Positions 26,995 through 36,984 are shown, numbered from the stretch's first letter. The stretch: DNA of 64,000 bases from Saccharospirillum sp043196875 (GCF_043196875.1 NZ_JBEBMX010000012.1:1-64000), one strand, 5' to 3'. Notes: a model not told the origin generated them from the letters alone. Translations and numbers: made by a program.

Positions 26995-29211
26995 ATGCAC
27001 TTCACCGACGAACAGCACGCCATCATTGCGCACCCTTCTGGTCATGCCCGTATCGTCGCCGTGGCCGGTTCCGGCAAGACCTCGACGCTGACTGCCTATC
27101 TGGCGCGTCGCCTGAACGAAGGCGTCAATCCGCGCCGCCTGTTGGTGTTGATGTACAACAAGGCCGCCCAGCAGGATGTGTCGCGTCGTCTGGCCACCGA
27201 ACAGCCCCAGCAGCGGCTGCCCGAAGTGCGCACCTTTCATTCGCTCGGTTATCGCATTCTGCAACGTCTGGTGCACGACGGTGACTTGCCGCCGGTGAAT
27301 TGGGATTTGCTTAACGATGCTCAAATCGAACCAGTAGTGTGGCGCTTGTTGCGTGCCGCAGCGGTGGATGAGGAGCAGGCCGAAGACATCCTTAGCCGCA
27401 AGAAAAAATGGGTCGAGCCGGCGCTGAATTATTTCGAGCTGGTCAAAAGCAGTCTGGCGAGCCCGACCGAAGTCTTCGAGCAAAGCGGACTGCCGAAGGT
27501 GTGTCGCCTTTTTATCGAGGTTTTCGACCAGTTTGAGCAATGGCGTGCTGACCAACGCCGTCTGACTTTCGCTGATCTGCTCTACGATCCGGTGCGTTGT
27601 CTGCTAGCGCGGCCGGAAGTGGCGCAGCGCTTTGCCGGTCATATGGAGGAAATCCTGGTCGACGAATATCAGGACATCAATCCGATCCAGCAGGCGCTGT
27701 TGGAGATTCTGCATGGCGGTCGTGGTCAGGTGATGGTGGTCGGCGATCCGGACCAGACCATCTACGAATTTCGCGGTTCCGAACCGGCGCTGCTGACCGA
27801 GGCTTTTCAGCAGCAATTTACCGAGCCCCAGGATTATCAACTGAGTTGGACCTTTCGTTACGGTCATCAATTATCGCTGCTGGCCAACCATTTGATTCAG
27901 GCCGGCTCGGACCGGACTGCTGCCGACACACTGTGTTTTTCCCACGCCAGCACACCCAATACCCGAGTGCGTCAGCTGCGCAGCGACGACAGTGCCCAGG
28001 CGGCACTGGATTGCATTCGCCATTGGCAGCAAACGCGGCCGTTGACCGACATCGCCGTGCTTAACCGACTCTGGGCCAACAGCGCCCGGCTGGAACTGAA
28101 ACTGCTGGCGGCGAATCTGCCCTATCGATTGGAAAATCATCGCACCGTGCTGGAACGTTTTGAGCTGGCGCCGTTCTGGGTGTTGCTCGATCTGGCCAGT
28201 GGTGAGTTCAGTCGTTACAGCGATGAGCAACGTCGCCAGGCGTGGCGAACTTTATTGACCCAGCCCTACCTGAAAATTCGCAAGCGGGTGGTCGATGAAT
28301 TACTCGGCCGGCTTACCAACGTCGCGCACGATACCGCTCGTCAGTTGCGCAACGCACTGCCCGATAATTTAGCCAGTTTTCAGGCTGACCAACTGCTGGA
28401 ACGCGCCCGCTTGATTCAGCGCGCCGAAGAAGGTCGCGTCGGCGCCAGCGAACTGGTCAGCGGCTGGCTGATTGGCACTGACTATCTGAACGCCCTGCGT
28501 GACAACGCTTTTTCCGCTCAGCAAGTGGACGATCAAATCGCCACCGTGACTGCCTTCGTCGACTTTATCGCCGCTCAACGCTGGCCGTCGTCAGAAGCTG
28601 GCGATCACCTAAGAGCGCTGCAGGAACAGCGACGCGCCACCGGTCAGCACGGCGTCACCCTGACCTCGATTCATAAAGCCAAAGGCCGCGAATGGCCGTG
28701 CGTGCTGCTGCCGGAATTGAATGCACGGTTTTATCCGTACCATCCCGAAGGCGATCTAAGCCGACCGGCCTCGGAAGACAGCGAGCGACGCCTGCTCTAC
28801 GTGGCGCTGACCCGGGCGCGTGACGAAGCAGTGTTGCTGACGCCGCTCAATCGCCAGGAAACACCGGACAGTCCTTTTCTGGTGGAGATGAACTGGGATG
28901 GTTGTCGAACTTTGGCCGAGGCGCTGGCGCAATCGGCAACCGAGGTCAGCCTGCCTGCCTCGATGAACCGGCAAGTGGTCGAGCGTTACCTGAACGCCCA
29001 GCAACGTCAGTTGACCATTCACTGGGAAGCGCCGGTTATCGACGATCAGGCTGCCGAACCTGGGCGACGTTTGCGTCATCCGAAATTCGGCGCCGGCCGT
29101 TTGCTCGACGACGATGGCAGCCGCCTCAGTATTCGCTTTGTGCGCGATGGTCAGGTGCGACAATTTGACCGCAGCCAGACCTGGCCCATGCTGGAATGGC
29201 TCGACGAATAA
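26995..29211 (+). CDS. UvrD/Rep-family DNA helicase
   Basis: A 738-residue superfamily 1A 3'-5' helicase. Walker A is AGSGKTS at 24-30, motif II is VDEYQDINP around D223/E224, motif III is VGDPDQTIYEFRG, and the later motifs TSIHKAKGREW and LLYVALTRARDEA are intact. The last ~60 residues hold an HPKFGAGRL-type Tudor-like module, as in the C-terminus of UvrD/PcrA. The ATG at 26995 follows a GAGGA site by six bases. It is probably distinct from the main UvrD and Rep; the role is likely repair or conflict resolution. The DUF3833 lipoprotein gene follows after 71 bases. Confidence 0.9.
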   Translation: MHFTDEQHAIIAHPSGHARIVAVAGSGKTSTLTAYLARRLNEGVNPRRLLVLMYNKAAQQDVSRRLATEQPQQRLPEVRTFHSLGYRILQRLVHDGDLPPVNWDLLNDAQIEPVVWRLLRAAAVDEEQAEDILSRKKKWVEPALNYFELVKSSLASPTEVFEQSGLPKVCRLFIEVFDQFEQWRADQRRLTFADLLYDPVRCLLARPEVAQRFAGHMEEILVDEYQDINPIQQALLEILHGGRGQVMVVGDPDQTIYEFRGSEPALLTEAFQQQFTEPQDYQLSWTFRYGHQLSLLANHLIQAGSDRTAADTLCFSHASTPNTRVRQLRSDDSAQAALDCIRHWQQTRPLTDIAVLNRLWANSARLELKLLAANLPYRLENHRTVLERFELAPFWVLLDLASGEFSRYSDEQRRQAWRTLLTQPYLKIRKRVVDELLGRLTNVAHDTARQLRNALPDNLASFQADQLLERARLIQRAEEGRVGASELVSGWLIGTDYLNALRDNAFSAQQVDDQIATVTAFVDFIAAQRWPSSEAGDHLRALQEQRRATGQHGVTLTSIHKAKGREWPCVLLPELNARFYPYHPEGDLSRPASEDSERRLLYVALTRARDEAVLLTPLNRQETPDSPFLVEMNWDGCRTLAEALAQSATEVSLPASMNRQVVERYLNAQQRQLTIHWEAPVIDDQAAEPGRRLRHPKFGAGRLLDDDGSRLSIRFVRDGQVRQFDRSQTWPMLEWLDE

Positions 29212-29282
29212 CGATCCGTTAGGCATCCGTTGGCCATCGCCACGCGTATCTTGTGCTCCGTTTTCCATTCAGGAGCGTCCTT

Positions 29283-29810
29283 GTGATTCGATTGCTGTGT
29301 ACCGCCTTAGTGGCATTAATTCTGACCGGCTGTGCCGGAGTTTCGGTGTCCGACTACGCCGATCGTGAACCGACTTTCGATCCGCTGGTTTTCTTTAATG
29401 GCCCGCTCGAAGCTCAGGGTGTGGTGCTCAGTCGCAGCGGCGAAGTACGTCGACATTTTATCGCCACCATCGACGCGAGCTGGGACAAAAATGGCGGCGT
29501 GCTCGATGAAGTTTTCCAATGGAGCGACGGCGAACGCCAAACGCGAGTCTGGCGTTTCGAGCGCGATGGTGAACGCAGCTTTGTCGGCCGGGCGGGTGAT
29601 GTAAAAGGCACCGCCGAGATGCACTACGCCGGCAACGCCGTGAACATGAATTACCGTTTGCTGGTGCCGTTGTCGAGTGGTCGCACCATTGCAGTGACCA
29701 TGGATGATTGGCTCTACCAGGTTGACGACAACACCCTGATCAATGTCACCGATATGAGTAAGTTCGGCTTCGATGTTGGCCAGGTGGTGCTGACCATGCA
29801 CAAGCTATAA
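29283..29810 (+). CDS. DUF3833 family lipoprotein
   Basis: A 175-residue predicted lipoprotein. The start is a GTG at 29283, seven bases after AGGAG. This gives a short signal peptide ending in the lipobox LTGC (about residues 14-17). The mature part matches the DUF3833 pattern (PLVFFNGPLEAQGVV near the start, repeated beta strands, and a W-x-Y motif later). The family is common in gammaproteobacteria and has no known function. Its neighbours give no clue. Confidence 0.85.
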   Translation: MIRLLCTALVALILTGCAGVSVSDYADREPTFDPLVFFNGPLEAQGVVLSRSGEVRRHFIATIDASWDKNGGVLDEVFQWSDGERQTRVWRFERDGERSFVGRAGDVKGTAEMHYAGNAVNMNYRLLVPLSSGRTIAVTMDDWLYQVDDNTLINVTDMSKFGFDVGQVVLTMHKL

Positions 29811-29960
29811 ATCGTTTTAAAAAACGTTTAAAAAATCCGAAAACGTTAGAACTTTTTGGTTCTCTGTCAGCGCTCTGCAAAGGGATTGCTGGCGATTGGT
29901 AAGACTCCCCTCGGCCGCTTGAACTTTAAGCACCCGCTTCTTAAAACAGCCGCGTCTGTC

Positions 29961-29999
29961 GCACTTGCGTCCGCAAGTGCCAGGGGCCGCTCTGGCCCC
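29961..29999. promoter_or_regulatory. Two perfect hairpins in the leader of the ABC operon
   Basis: GCACTTGC (29961-29968) pairs with GCAAGTGC (29973-29980), and GGGGCC (29983-29988) with GGCCCC (29994-29999). The hairpins are two bases apart, have no T-run, and end 41 bases before the start codon at 30041. They may be a structured 5' untranslated region or end the previous transcript. Confidence 0.5.
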
Positions 30000-30040
30000 G
30001 ACCGACAACCCCAACTAACTGGACTTTGAAGGAGTGTGCG

Positions 30041-30982
30041 ATGCTCGAATGTCAGAGTGTCAGCCGCCGTTTTGGTGACGTTATGGCGGTTGATGATGTC
30101 AGTTTTCGGGTGGATAGCGGCCAGATTATCGGCTTGCTCGGCCATAACGGGGCCGGAAAAACCACCATCATGCGCTTGATAACCGGCGCACTGGAACCTT
30201 CCTCCGGCCGCGTTTTCTGGGACGGCCAAGACTTGCAAAGCCACGCTTTGGCATTGCACCGCGCTATCGGTTACCTGCCTGAACAATTGCCGGTTTACCC
30301 GGAAATGACGTTGATCGAATATCTGGATTACTGCGCCAGCTTGCGCGGTTTAAAAGACATCGCCGCACGTCGTCAGGCGGTGCGTCGAGTCGTTGCCGAT
30401 ACCCAACTGGAACCGAAATTATTCAGCCGCATCCAGACTCTGTCGCGCGGTTACAAACAGCGTGTGGGTGTCGCTCAGGCGCTGCTCACTGAACCGCGTT
30501 TGGTGGTGCTGGATGAACCGACCAACGGTCTTGATCCTGAACAAACGCAGCATATGCGCGAGTTAATAAAACGCCTGGGCCAGTCGGCCACGGTCATCCT
30601 CTCGACGCACATCATGCAGGAAGTGCAGGCCGTCTGTGACCGGGTGTTGATGGTGCAGCAAGGACACCTGCAACTGGATGCCACCATGGCACAACTTAAT
30701 GCCAGCCAGCGTTTGCAAATACGCTGCGCCGATAGCGAGGCGGCTCGGCGCTTGTTGGCCGACGTTTCGGGTATTGAAGCCATCGACAGCCACAGTGATG
30801 GCGTGCTGTCCCTGGCATTAGCTGAAGCGTCTGACCGCGATCGTCTGGCGGCAGAAGTGGGTCGCCGTTTGGTGCAGGCCGGTGTTGATCTGTATGGCCT
30901 GCGCAGTGAATCCCAGGATCTGGAGCGGTTGTTCTTCGCCAGCGAAGCAACCCAGCAACGGGAGACTGCTTATGTGGCTTAA
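30041..30982 (+). CDS. ABC transporter ATP-binding protein (GldA-like)
   Basis: A 313-residue ATPase with Walker A LLGHNGAGKTT near residue 38, signature LSRGYKQRVGVAQALL, Walker B RLVVLDEPTNGLDP, and the H-loop histidine in STHIMQE. It follows the pattern of ATPases linked to ABC-2 permeases. ATG 30041 is preceded by AAGGAG at six bases. It overlaps the permease/GldG fusion by 11 bases. The three-gene operon resembles the Gld auxiliary ABC systems, named after gliding motility but widespread in non-gliding bacteria. Confidence 0.92.
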   Translation: MLECQSVSRRFGDVMAVDDVSFRVDSGQIIGLLGHNGAGKTTIMRLITGALEPSSGRVFWDGQDLQSHALALHRAIGYLPEQLPVYPEMTLIEYLDYCASLRGLKDIAARRQAVRRVVADTQLEPKLFSRIQTLSRGYKQRVGVAQALLTEPRLVVLDEPTNGLDPEQTQHMRELIKRLGQSATVILSTHIMQEVQAVCDRVLMVQQGHLQLDATMAQLNASQRLQIRCADSEAARRLLADVSGIEAIDSHSDGVLSLALAEASDRDRLAAEVGRRLVQAGVDLYGLRSESQDLERLFFASEATQQRETAYVA

Positions 30983-33833
30983 ATCGGCTTTGCAGGTTGC
31001 GCGTAAGGAAATCAGCATTCATTTTTCGTCACCGTTGGCCTATTTATTCCTGGCCGCCTTCGCGCTGGTAACCGTCTTTATCGTTTTTTGGGTTGATGCT
31101 TTTTTTGCTCGTAATATCGCCGATGTCCGGCCGCTGTTTGCCTGGATGCCGGTGATACTGATTTTTCTCGCCGCCGCTTTGACGATGCGTTCCTGGAGTG
31201 AGGAACGCCGCAGTGGCACCTTAGAGCATGTGTTAACGCTGCCAGTGCGCAGCGCCAGTTTCGTGCTGGGTAAGTTTTTCGCGGCCTGGGCGATGCTGGC
31301 GATGGCCTTGCTGTTGACCCTGCCCATTCCGATGATGGTGGCCTGGATCGGCGAACTGGATTGGGGCCCGGTCTGGGCGGGTTATCTGGCGACGCTGTTG
31401 CTCGGCGCGCTCTATCTGTCGATCGGTCTGGCGGTCAGTGCCCGCACCGATAACGCCCTGATCAGCCTGTTGGTGACCGTCGCTGTGGCCGGCGCTTTCT
31501 GGTTGATTGGCCATCCGATGATCACTCAGCTGTTGCCCGCCGGTGTGGCCGAAACCTTATCGTTGTTCGGCAGTGGCGCGCGCTTTGAGTCGATCACCCG
31601 CGGCATTCTCGATGTGCGCGATCTGTATTACTACCTCAGCCTGACGCTCGCCTTTCTGGCCTTCAATGTTTACAGCCTGGAACAGGTGCGCTGGGACAGC
31701 AGCCAGCGCCGGCCCTTGCATCAGCGTTGGCGCTTGGGCGTGACGCTGGTGGTGCTGAACCTGCTGGTCGCCAATTTGTGGCTGCAACCGGTGACCGCGC
31801 TGCGCGCCGATACCACGGCCGGGCAGTTGTATTCGGTATCACCGGTGACCCGTCAGACGCTGGCGCAACTGCAGGAGCCGTTGGTGCTGCATGGCTATTT
31901 CAGTGCCCGTACGCATCCCTTGCTGGCGCCTTTGATTCCGCAATTGAAAGACCTGATGCGCGAATATCAGGCGCTCGGTCATGGACAGGTCGAGGTAGAG
32001 TTTGTCGACCCCACTGCCAACCCTGAAGTGGAACAAACCATCAACGAACGCTACGGCATTGAAGCCACACCTTTCCGGGTTTCGGATCGTTATCAGTCGT
32101 CGGTGGTCAGTTCCTATTTCGATATCCGCGTGCAATACGGCGATGAAGAAAAGGTACTCAGTTTCGATGACCTGATCGAAGTCCGGCCGACACCCCAGGG
32201 CGATATTGAAGTGCAACTGCGGAACCCCGAATACGACCTGACCAAGACGGTCAAAGCGGTGGTGGAACAATATCGTGCCGGTGGCGATATCTATGCGCTG
32301 CTGGACCAACCGGTCACTCTGACTGCTTACGTCTCGCCCGAGGCACAGTTGCCGGCGACGCTGGCAGAGTTCCGACAGACGCTGGTGGATACCGCCGAGT
32401 CGATGCAGGCCGCAGCCGACGGTCACTTTGATTGGCAAATCCAGGACCCACAAGCGGGCGATGGCAGCCTGGCGCAGCAAATTGCTCAGGACTACGGTTT
32501 GCAGCCGATGGTCGCCGGTTTGCTCGACCCCAATCCGTTCTATTTCTATCTGCGCCTGCACAGCGAAAACCAGAATGTCATCTTGCCGTTGCCCGCAGAG
32601 CTGACCGATACGGCACTGCGCGCCAGCCTGGACAGCGGCCTGAAACGCTTCGCCGCCGGACTGAATGCGACCATCGGTTTGGTGGCGCCGAGTCGGGTCG
32701 AATCGCCCATGGGACCGCAGCCAGCGGCGCGTCAGTTCAGTTCGCTGCGTCAATGGCTGGCCGACAGCTATGCGGTGCGCAATGTCGACCTTAACAGCGG
32801 CCAGGTACCGGCCAACATCGACTTGTTGTTGGTGATGGCGCCGGAAAATCTGGATGAAAACGCCGTCTTCGCGCTCGATCAATATCTGATGCGCGGTGGC
32901 CGGGTGGTGCTGACCACCGGCAGCCAGAACATCGAGCTGACCCGGCAAAGCCTGAATGCCAGTCCAATGAGTTCTGGTATCCGTGATTGGCTGGCCGACC
33001 AGGGCGTTACGCTCAGCGATAATCTGGTGATGGATCCGCAAAACGCCGCCTTCCCATTACCTGTAGTGCGTCAGGCCGGCGGCTTAAGCTTCCAGGATTT
33101 CCGCATGCTGGATTACCCCTACTTCCTCGATATCCGCAGCGACGGGCTGAACAGTGAGCACCCGGCCACGGCGAGCCTGCCGCGACTGACAGTGCCCTGG
33201 GCGTCAGCGCTGAGTTATCAGCCGACCTCGGACGACTCGTCCGTCACCGCTGTGACGCTGGCGCAGAGTTCGCCGCAGGCCTGGCTCGGTTCGCCCGACC
33301 AGGTGATGCCACGGCTCGACAGCAACGGCCAGGTGAATTATCAGCCGGGCGAAGAGCGCGCAAACCAGCCGGTGGTCTTGGCGCTGAGTGGCCGCTTTGA
33401 TTCGGCCTTTGCCGGTCAGCCGTCGCCGCTGTTGGATGATCCGGTTTCAGACGCAGACGCGGACAGCGAGACACCGGTGGTGGGTTCGGTGATCAATCGC
33501 TCGGCGGAATCGGCGCGCTTGATCGTTATCGGCTCCAACGACTTTGCCACCGACACCACCTTGCAACTGGCCAGTGCGGTCAGTGGTGCCGATGACAGCG
33601 GTCAACTGCCGTTGCTGGCCAACCTGGCGGAGTGGTCGCTGGACGACAGCGGGCTGATGAGTATTCGCTCCGGTAATCGCTTCAATCGCACCTTGCCCAG
33701 CCTCACGCCCAGCGCGCAACACTGGCTCGAATACGGCACCTATGCCGCTGTGTTGCTGTGTTTGCTGGTGTTGATCGCGGTACAGCGCTGGCGGCGTCGG
33801 CAACGCTTGCAGCACTTGGCGCAATGGATCTGA
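30972..33833 (+). CDS. Fusion of ABC-2 permease and GldG-like auxiliary domain
   Basis: A 953-residue membrane protein. Residues 1-240 are a GldF-type ABC-2 permease with about six membrane segments. After one more segment near 255-275 comes a large extracytoplasmic GldG-like region (about 290-900; DUF7088 and ABC_transp_aux type), closed by a C-terminal membrane segment and a basic tail (WRRRQRL). In many species these parts are separate genes. The start ATG lies inside the last codons of the ATPase gene; an in-frame start far upstream is only a read-back into that gene. The transported substrate is unknown; an envelope role is inferred. Confidence 0.88.
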   Translation: MWLKSALQVARKEISIHFSSPLAYLFLAAFALVTVFIVFWVDAFFARNIADVRPLFAWMPVILIFLAAALTMRSWSEERRSGTLEHVLTLPVRSASFVLGKFFAAWAMLAMALLLTLPIPMMVAWIGELDWGPVWAGYLATLLLGALYLSIGLAVSARTDNALISLLVTVAVAGAFWLIGHPMITQLLPAGVAETLSLFGSGARFESITRGILDVRDLYYYLSLTLAFLAFNVYSLEQVRWDSSQRRPLHQRWRLGVTLVVLNLLVANLWLQPVTALRADTTAGQLYSVSPVTRQTLAQLQEPLVLHGYFSARTHPLLAPLIPQLKDLMREYQALGHGQVEVEFVDPTANPEVEQTINERYGIEATPFRVSDRYQSSVVSSYFDIRVQYGDEEKVLSFDDLIEVRPTPQGDIEVQLRNPEYDLTKTVKAVVEQYRAGGDIYALLDQPVTLTAYVSPEAQLPATLAEFRQTLVDTAESMQAAADGHFDWQIQDPQAGDGSLAQQIAQDYGLQPMVAGLLDPNPFYFYLRLHSENQNVILPLPAELTDTALRASLDSGLKRFAAGLNATIGLVAPSRVESPMGPQPAARQFSSLRQWLADSYAVRNVDLNSGQVPANIDLLLVMAPENLDENAVFALDQYLMRGGRVVLTTGSQNIELTRQSLNASPMSSGIRDWLADQGVTLSDNLVMDPQNAAFPLPVVRQAGGLSFQDFRMLDYPYFLDIRSDGLNSEHPATASLPRLTVPWASALSYQPTSDDSSVTAVTLAQSSPQAWLGSPDQVMPRLDSNGQVNYQPGEERANQPVVLALSGRFDSAFAGQPSPLLDDPVSDADADSETPVVGSVINRSAESARLIVIGSNDFATDTTLQLASAVSGADDSGQLPLLANLAEWSLDDSGLMSIRSGNRFNRTLPSLTPSAQHWLEYGTYAAVLLCLLVLIAVQRWRRRQRLQHLAQWI

Positions 33834-33840
33834 GGAGACG

Positions 33841-34770
33841 ATGATGCTGAACAAAATAAATCGCTGGTTACTGGTGGCGTTGGCAGCACAACTGCTGCTG
33901 ATCGTCGCCTTATTGAGTGGTCGCTGGCTGGGTCATTCCGGCCCATCGGCCGAGCCTTTGCTGTCGTTGTCGTCAACCCAGGTCACTGAGTTGCAACTAG
34001 TGGATCAACGCGACGACGAACCCAGCCAACTGACGCTGACTCAGGCTGACAACGGTTGGCAGTTCGATGTCGACGGCCGCACCCTGCCAGCGTCACCGAG
34101 TCTGGTTGAAGCCTTGCTGACGCTGTTGAGTGATACCGAACTGAACTGGCCGGTAGCGTCCAGCGGTGGTGCCGCCGAACGTTTTGCCACCGACGCCGAC
34201 CACTTTCGCCAACAGCTGACTCTGGTCACTGCTGAGGGCGAACAGCAGTTTTACTTCGGTACCTCACCGTCCTATCAGCAGCTTTATGTCCGACGTGACG
34301 GCGACGACGCGGTCTATAGCATCGATCTGGATGCCAGCCAGCTCAGTGCCGATGCGCAGCATTGGCTGGATAATCGCTTATTGCAGGTCGATCCGCAGGC
34401 GTTGAGTGAGGCGCAGGTCGACGACATTCAGTTGCTTCAGCAAGACGGCCAGTGGCAGCCACAAAACACTCAGACCGAGTTCAGCCTGAGTGCCTGGCAA
34501 GATTGGTTGCAGCGTTGGCAAAGTCTGATTGTCAGCCGGTTGATCGCCGCTGAAGACGCCTCGGCCTTTACCGCTGACGGACCGGTATTAACGGTCGACT
34601 TTGGCGAAGCCGGCCGTTATCAACTGTTCCAGGAAGGTGATCGTTATGCGCTGAGCAGCAGTCGATACCCAGGCCTCTTTGGTCTGTCCAACGGTACCGG
34701 TTCTGCTTTGGCAAACACCGCGCCGCTGTGGCAAAGCGAGGCGGAGGAAGACAGCGTCACCTCGCCCTAA
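33841..34770 (+). CDS. DUF4340 family protein, ABC accessory
   Basis: A 309-residue protein with one N-terminal membrane segment (about 8-28) and an extracytoplasmic DUF4340 region of repeated small beta-rich units. The family occurs directly downstream of GldG-like genes, as here: it starts seven bases after the fusion protein, with GAGGAG before two adjacent ATGs. It is probably an accessory part of the same exporter. The C-terminus is acidic and lacks recognisable motifs. Confidence 0.8.
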   Translation: MMLNKINRWLLVALAAQLLLIVALLSGRWLGHSGPSAEPLLSLSSTQVTELQLVDQRDDEPSQLTLTQADNGWQFDVDGRTLPASPSLVEALLTLLSDTELNWPVASSGGAAERFATDADHFRQQLTLVTAEGEQQFYFGTSPSYQQLYVRRDGDDAVYSIDLDASQLSADAQHWLDNRLLQVDPQALSEAQVDDIQLLQQDGQWQPQNTQTEFSLSAWQDWLQRWQSLIVSRLIAAEDASAFTADGPVLTVDFGEAGRYQLFQEGDRYALSSSRYPGLFGLSNGTGSALANTAPLWQSEAEEDSVTSP

Positions 34771-34869
34771 TCCGGCAACCATTCGGGGCGGTACTCTGCC
34801 GCCCCTGTGGCTGTTCAACAGCCCTCACCTCTGGCTTAATACGGCCTCATTTTTCTGGAGCAGGGCGTT

Positions 34870-35859
34870 ATGTTGTTAGCCTGGTTGGCGGTCTTAATCG
34901 GTCTGGTGGTGCTGGTCTGGAGTGCGGATCGCTTTGTCGATGGCGCGTCTGGAACCGCTCGTTACGCCGGTATGTCACCGCTGTTGATCGGTATGCTGAT
35001 CGTTGGTTTTGGGACCTCGGCACCGGAGCTGGTGGTGTCGGTGATCGCGGCGACCGACGGCAATCCGGGCCTGGCACTGGGTAACGCTTACGGTTCCAAC
35101 ATCACCAACATCGGTCTGGTAGTCGGGCTGGTGGCGGTGATTGCGCCCATTCAGGTGCAGTCCAGCATCGTGCGTCGTGAACTGCCCATCCTGCTGCTGA
35201 TCACCCTCTTTGCCGGCTGGCAACTGCTCGATAACGACCTGTCCCGCCTCGATGGCTTCCTGTTGCTGCTGCTGTTCGCCGGCACCATGGGTTGGTCGGT
35301 GTTGCAGGGCCGTCAGCCGGGCGATGTGCTCGAGACCGAATACACCGATAACCTCGACAGCCACGCCATGACGCTGCGCGCTGCGCTGCTCTGGCTGGTG
35401 GTCGGTTTGGCTGGCCTGGTGCTCAGTTCACGGGCTTTGGTCTGGGGCGCGGTGGAAATTGCCATCGACCTCGGCGTCAGCGACCTGATCGTCGGGCTGA
35501 CCGTCGTTGCCATTGGTACTTCATTGCCGGAACTGGCGTCTTCGCTGGCGGCGATCCGCAAAAAACAACACGACCTGGCACTGGGCAATGTGATCGGTTC
35601 GGGTCTATTCAATACGCTGGCCGTGGTCGGTTTGGCCGCCAGCATCAGCCCGATGCAGATTGAGTCGGCGGTGCTCACTCGTGATTGGGTTCTGATGACA
35701 GCGCTGACGGTGCTGCTATTGGTTATGGGCATCGGTACGCGCAAGCGTCAGGGTCGTATTAACCGTCTTGAAGGTGGTTTTTTGCTGGTGATCTACCTGG
35801 CGTACACAACCTATCTGGTTAACTTGGCGCTCAGCGGTGGCGCTCCTGTTATCGGTTGA
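34870..35859 (+). CDS. yrbG: Calcium/sodium antiporter (CaCA family, YrbG-like)
   Basis: A 329-residue inner-membrane cation exchanger with about ten membrane segments in two homologous halves. Each half carries an alpha-repeat: GFGTSAPELVVS near residue 50 and AIGTSLPELASS near residue 215, each followed by a GN..GSN/GSG motif. The length is close to E. coli YrbG (325). The ATG at 34870 follows a GGAGCAGGG stretch. The end is close to the start of the VOC gene. Confidence 0.9.
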   Translation: MLLAWLAVLIGLVVLVWSADRFVDGASGTARYAGMSPLLIGMLIVGFGTSAPELVVSVIAATDGNPGLALGNAYGSNITNIGLVVGLVAVIAPIQVQSSIVRRELPILLLITLFAGWQLLDNDLSRLDGFLLLLLFAGTMGWSVLQGRQPGDVLETEYTDNLDSHAMTLRAALLWLVVGLAGLVLSSRALVWGAVEIAIDLGVSDLIVGLTVVAIGTSLPELASSLAAIRKKQHDLALGNVIGSGLFNTLAVVGLAASISPMQIESAVLTRDWVLMTALTVLLLVMGIGTRKRQGRINRLEGGFLLVIYLAYTTYLVNLALSGGAPVIG

Positions 35860-35870
35860 ATGGCATCGAA

Positions 35871-36287
35871 ATGAGGCGATCTTTATTTCATCTGGCGTTT
35901 AACGTCACCGATCTGGCCGAAGCGCGGCGCTTTTACGGTGAGGTACTCGGTTGCAGCGAAGGACGTTCTACCGACACCTGGGTCGATTTCGAGTTTTACG
36001 GCCATCAACTGTCGTTGCATCTGGGTGACGTCTGGACCACGCGCAACACCGGTCAGGTCGATGGCGTGGCGGTGCCGATGCCGCATTTCGGTGTGATCTT
36101 GCCGTTGGATGATTGGCAGCAACTGGCTGATCGATTGCAGCAGGCAGGAACGGATTTTGTGATTCCGCCGACGCAACGCTACGCCGGTCAGCCCGGTGAA
36201 CAGCACACCCTGTTCTTCTACGATCCCTTCGGTAATCCGATTGAAGTCAAAGGCTTCGCCGATTTTGCGGGCTTGTTTGAGCGTTGA
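35871..36287 (+). CDS. VOC (glyoxalase/dioxygenase fold) family protein
   Basis: A 138-residue single-module pair of beta-alpha-beta units: LFHLAFNVTDLAEARRFY at the start and the FFYDPFGNPIEVKGF strand near the end are typical of VOC enzymes. Metal ligands are likely H7 and the C-terminal glutamate. ATG 35871 is preferred over a TTG that overlaps the previous gene's stop. It lies just after the antiporter and is convergent with the ArsR gene (seven bases apart). Substrate unknown. Confidence 0.85.
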   Translation: MRRSLFHLAFNVTDLAEARRFYGEVLGCSEGRSTDTWVDFEFYGHQLSLHLGDVWTTRNTGQVDGVAVPMPHFGVILPLDDWQQLADRLQQAGTDFVIPPTQRYAGQPGEQHTLFFYDPFGNPIEVKGFADFAGLFER

Positions 36288-36294
36288 TTCGAAC

Positions 36295-36984
36295 TCAGGC
36301 TGACAGTGAGATGGCGTCGTCATTGATGCCATAGCGCTGGCGAAAAGCGCGTTCTCCGGCTGGACTAAACCTCAGACTGCGCGCTTGCAGATCGCGCCTG
36401 GCCCAGCCGCGGTGCAGTAAATCCTCCAGAATCCATTGCCCCAACTGACCTGCCAGATGGCTGCGCCGCTCGCTCCAGTCGAGACAGGCGCGGCATAACG
36501 GCCGGCGGCTGCGTTGTGGCGCAAAACCCAAAGCAGCGAAATGCGCTGAACCAAGGTCCGTCAGTTGGCACTGATCGGCATGGCTGTCGATCAGGCCTTG
36601 ATCACAGAGGGCGTCGTGCAATTGCACTCCCAGTTCGCCCGCCAGATGGTCGTAGCACAGGCGGGCATGGCGCAGCGCCAAGTCATCCGGTCCGGTGGCA
36701 ATGGTCGGCGCCTGAGCGGCCGCTAAACCCATCAATTGCTCCAGTAATTCCGCCACTGCTGTGCCGCTTAATTCGAAATAGCGATGCCGTCCCTGTTTGC
36801 GCAATTGAATCAGACCGCTGCGCTCCAGGCGTGCCAGATGGCTGCTCGCCGTCGATGGACTGATGTCGGCACACAGCGCCAGTTCGGTGGCGGTCAGTGC
36901 CTGACCACTCATTAAAGCAGTCAGCATTTGGGCGCGGCTGGGGTCACCCAGTTCGGCGGCGAGTTGAGCGATGTCCGGTTGCAT
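36295..36984 (-). CDS. ArsR-family transcriptional regulator with C-terminal extension
   Basis: A 229-residue regulator. Residues about 5-90 form a winged helix-turn-helix (ELALCADISPSTASSHLARL is the recognition region), followed by an unusual ~140-residue extension. The extension contains a CRAC pair (PLCRACLDW) and several histidines that could bind metal or ligand. Classical ArsR proteins are only ~100 residues. It is divergent from the NIPSNAP gene, with a perfect palindrome between them. Confidence 0.88.
   Translation of the reverse strand: MQPDIAQLAAELGDPSRAQMLTALMSGQALTATELALCADISPSTASSHLARLERSGLIQLRKQGRHRYFELSGTAVAELLEQLMGLAAAQAPTIATGPDDLALRHARLCYDHLAGELGVQLHDALCDQGLIDSHADQCQLTDLGSAHFAALGFAPQRSRRPLCRACLDWSERRSHLAGQLGQWILEDLLHRGWARRDLQARSLRFSPAGERAFRQRYGINDDAISLSA

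Noticed and set aside
31839..33041. Long open frame on the minus strand inside the permease-GldG fusion gene
   Set aside because: It is wholly contained in a supported gene on the other strand and lacks motifs.
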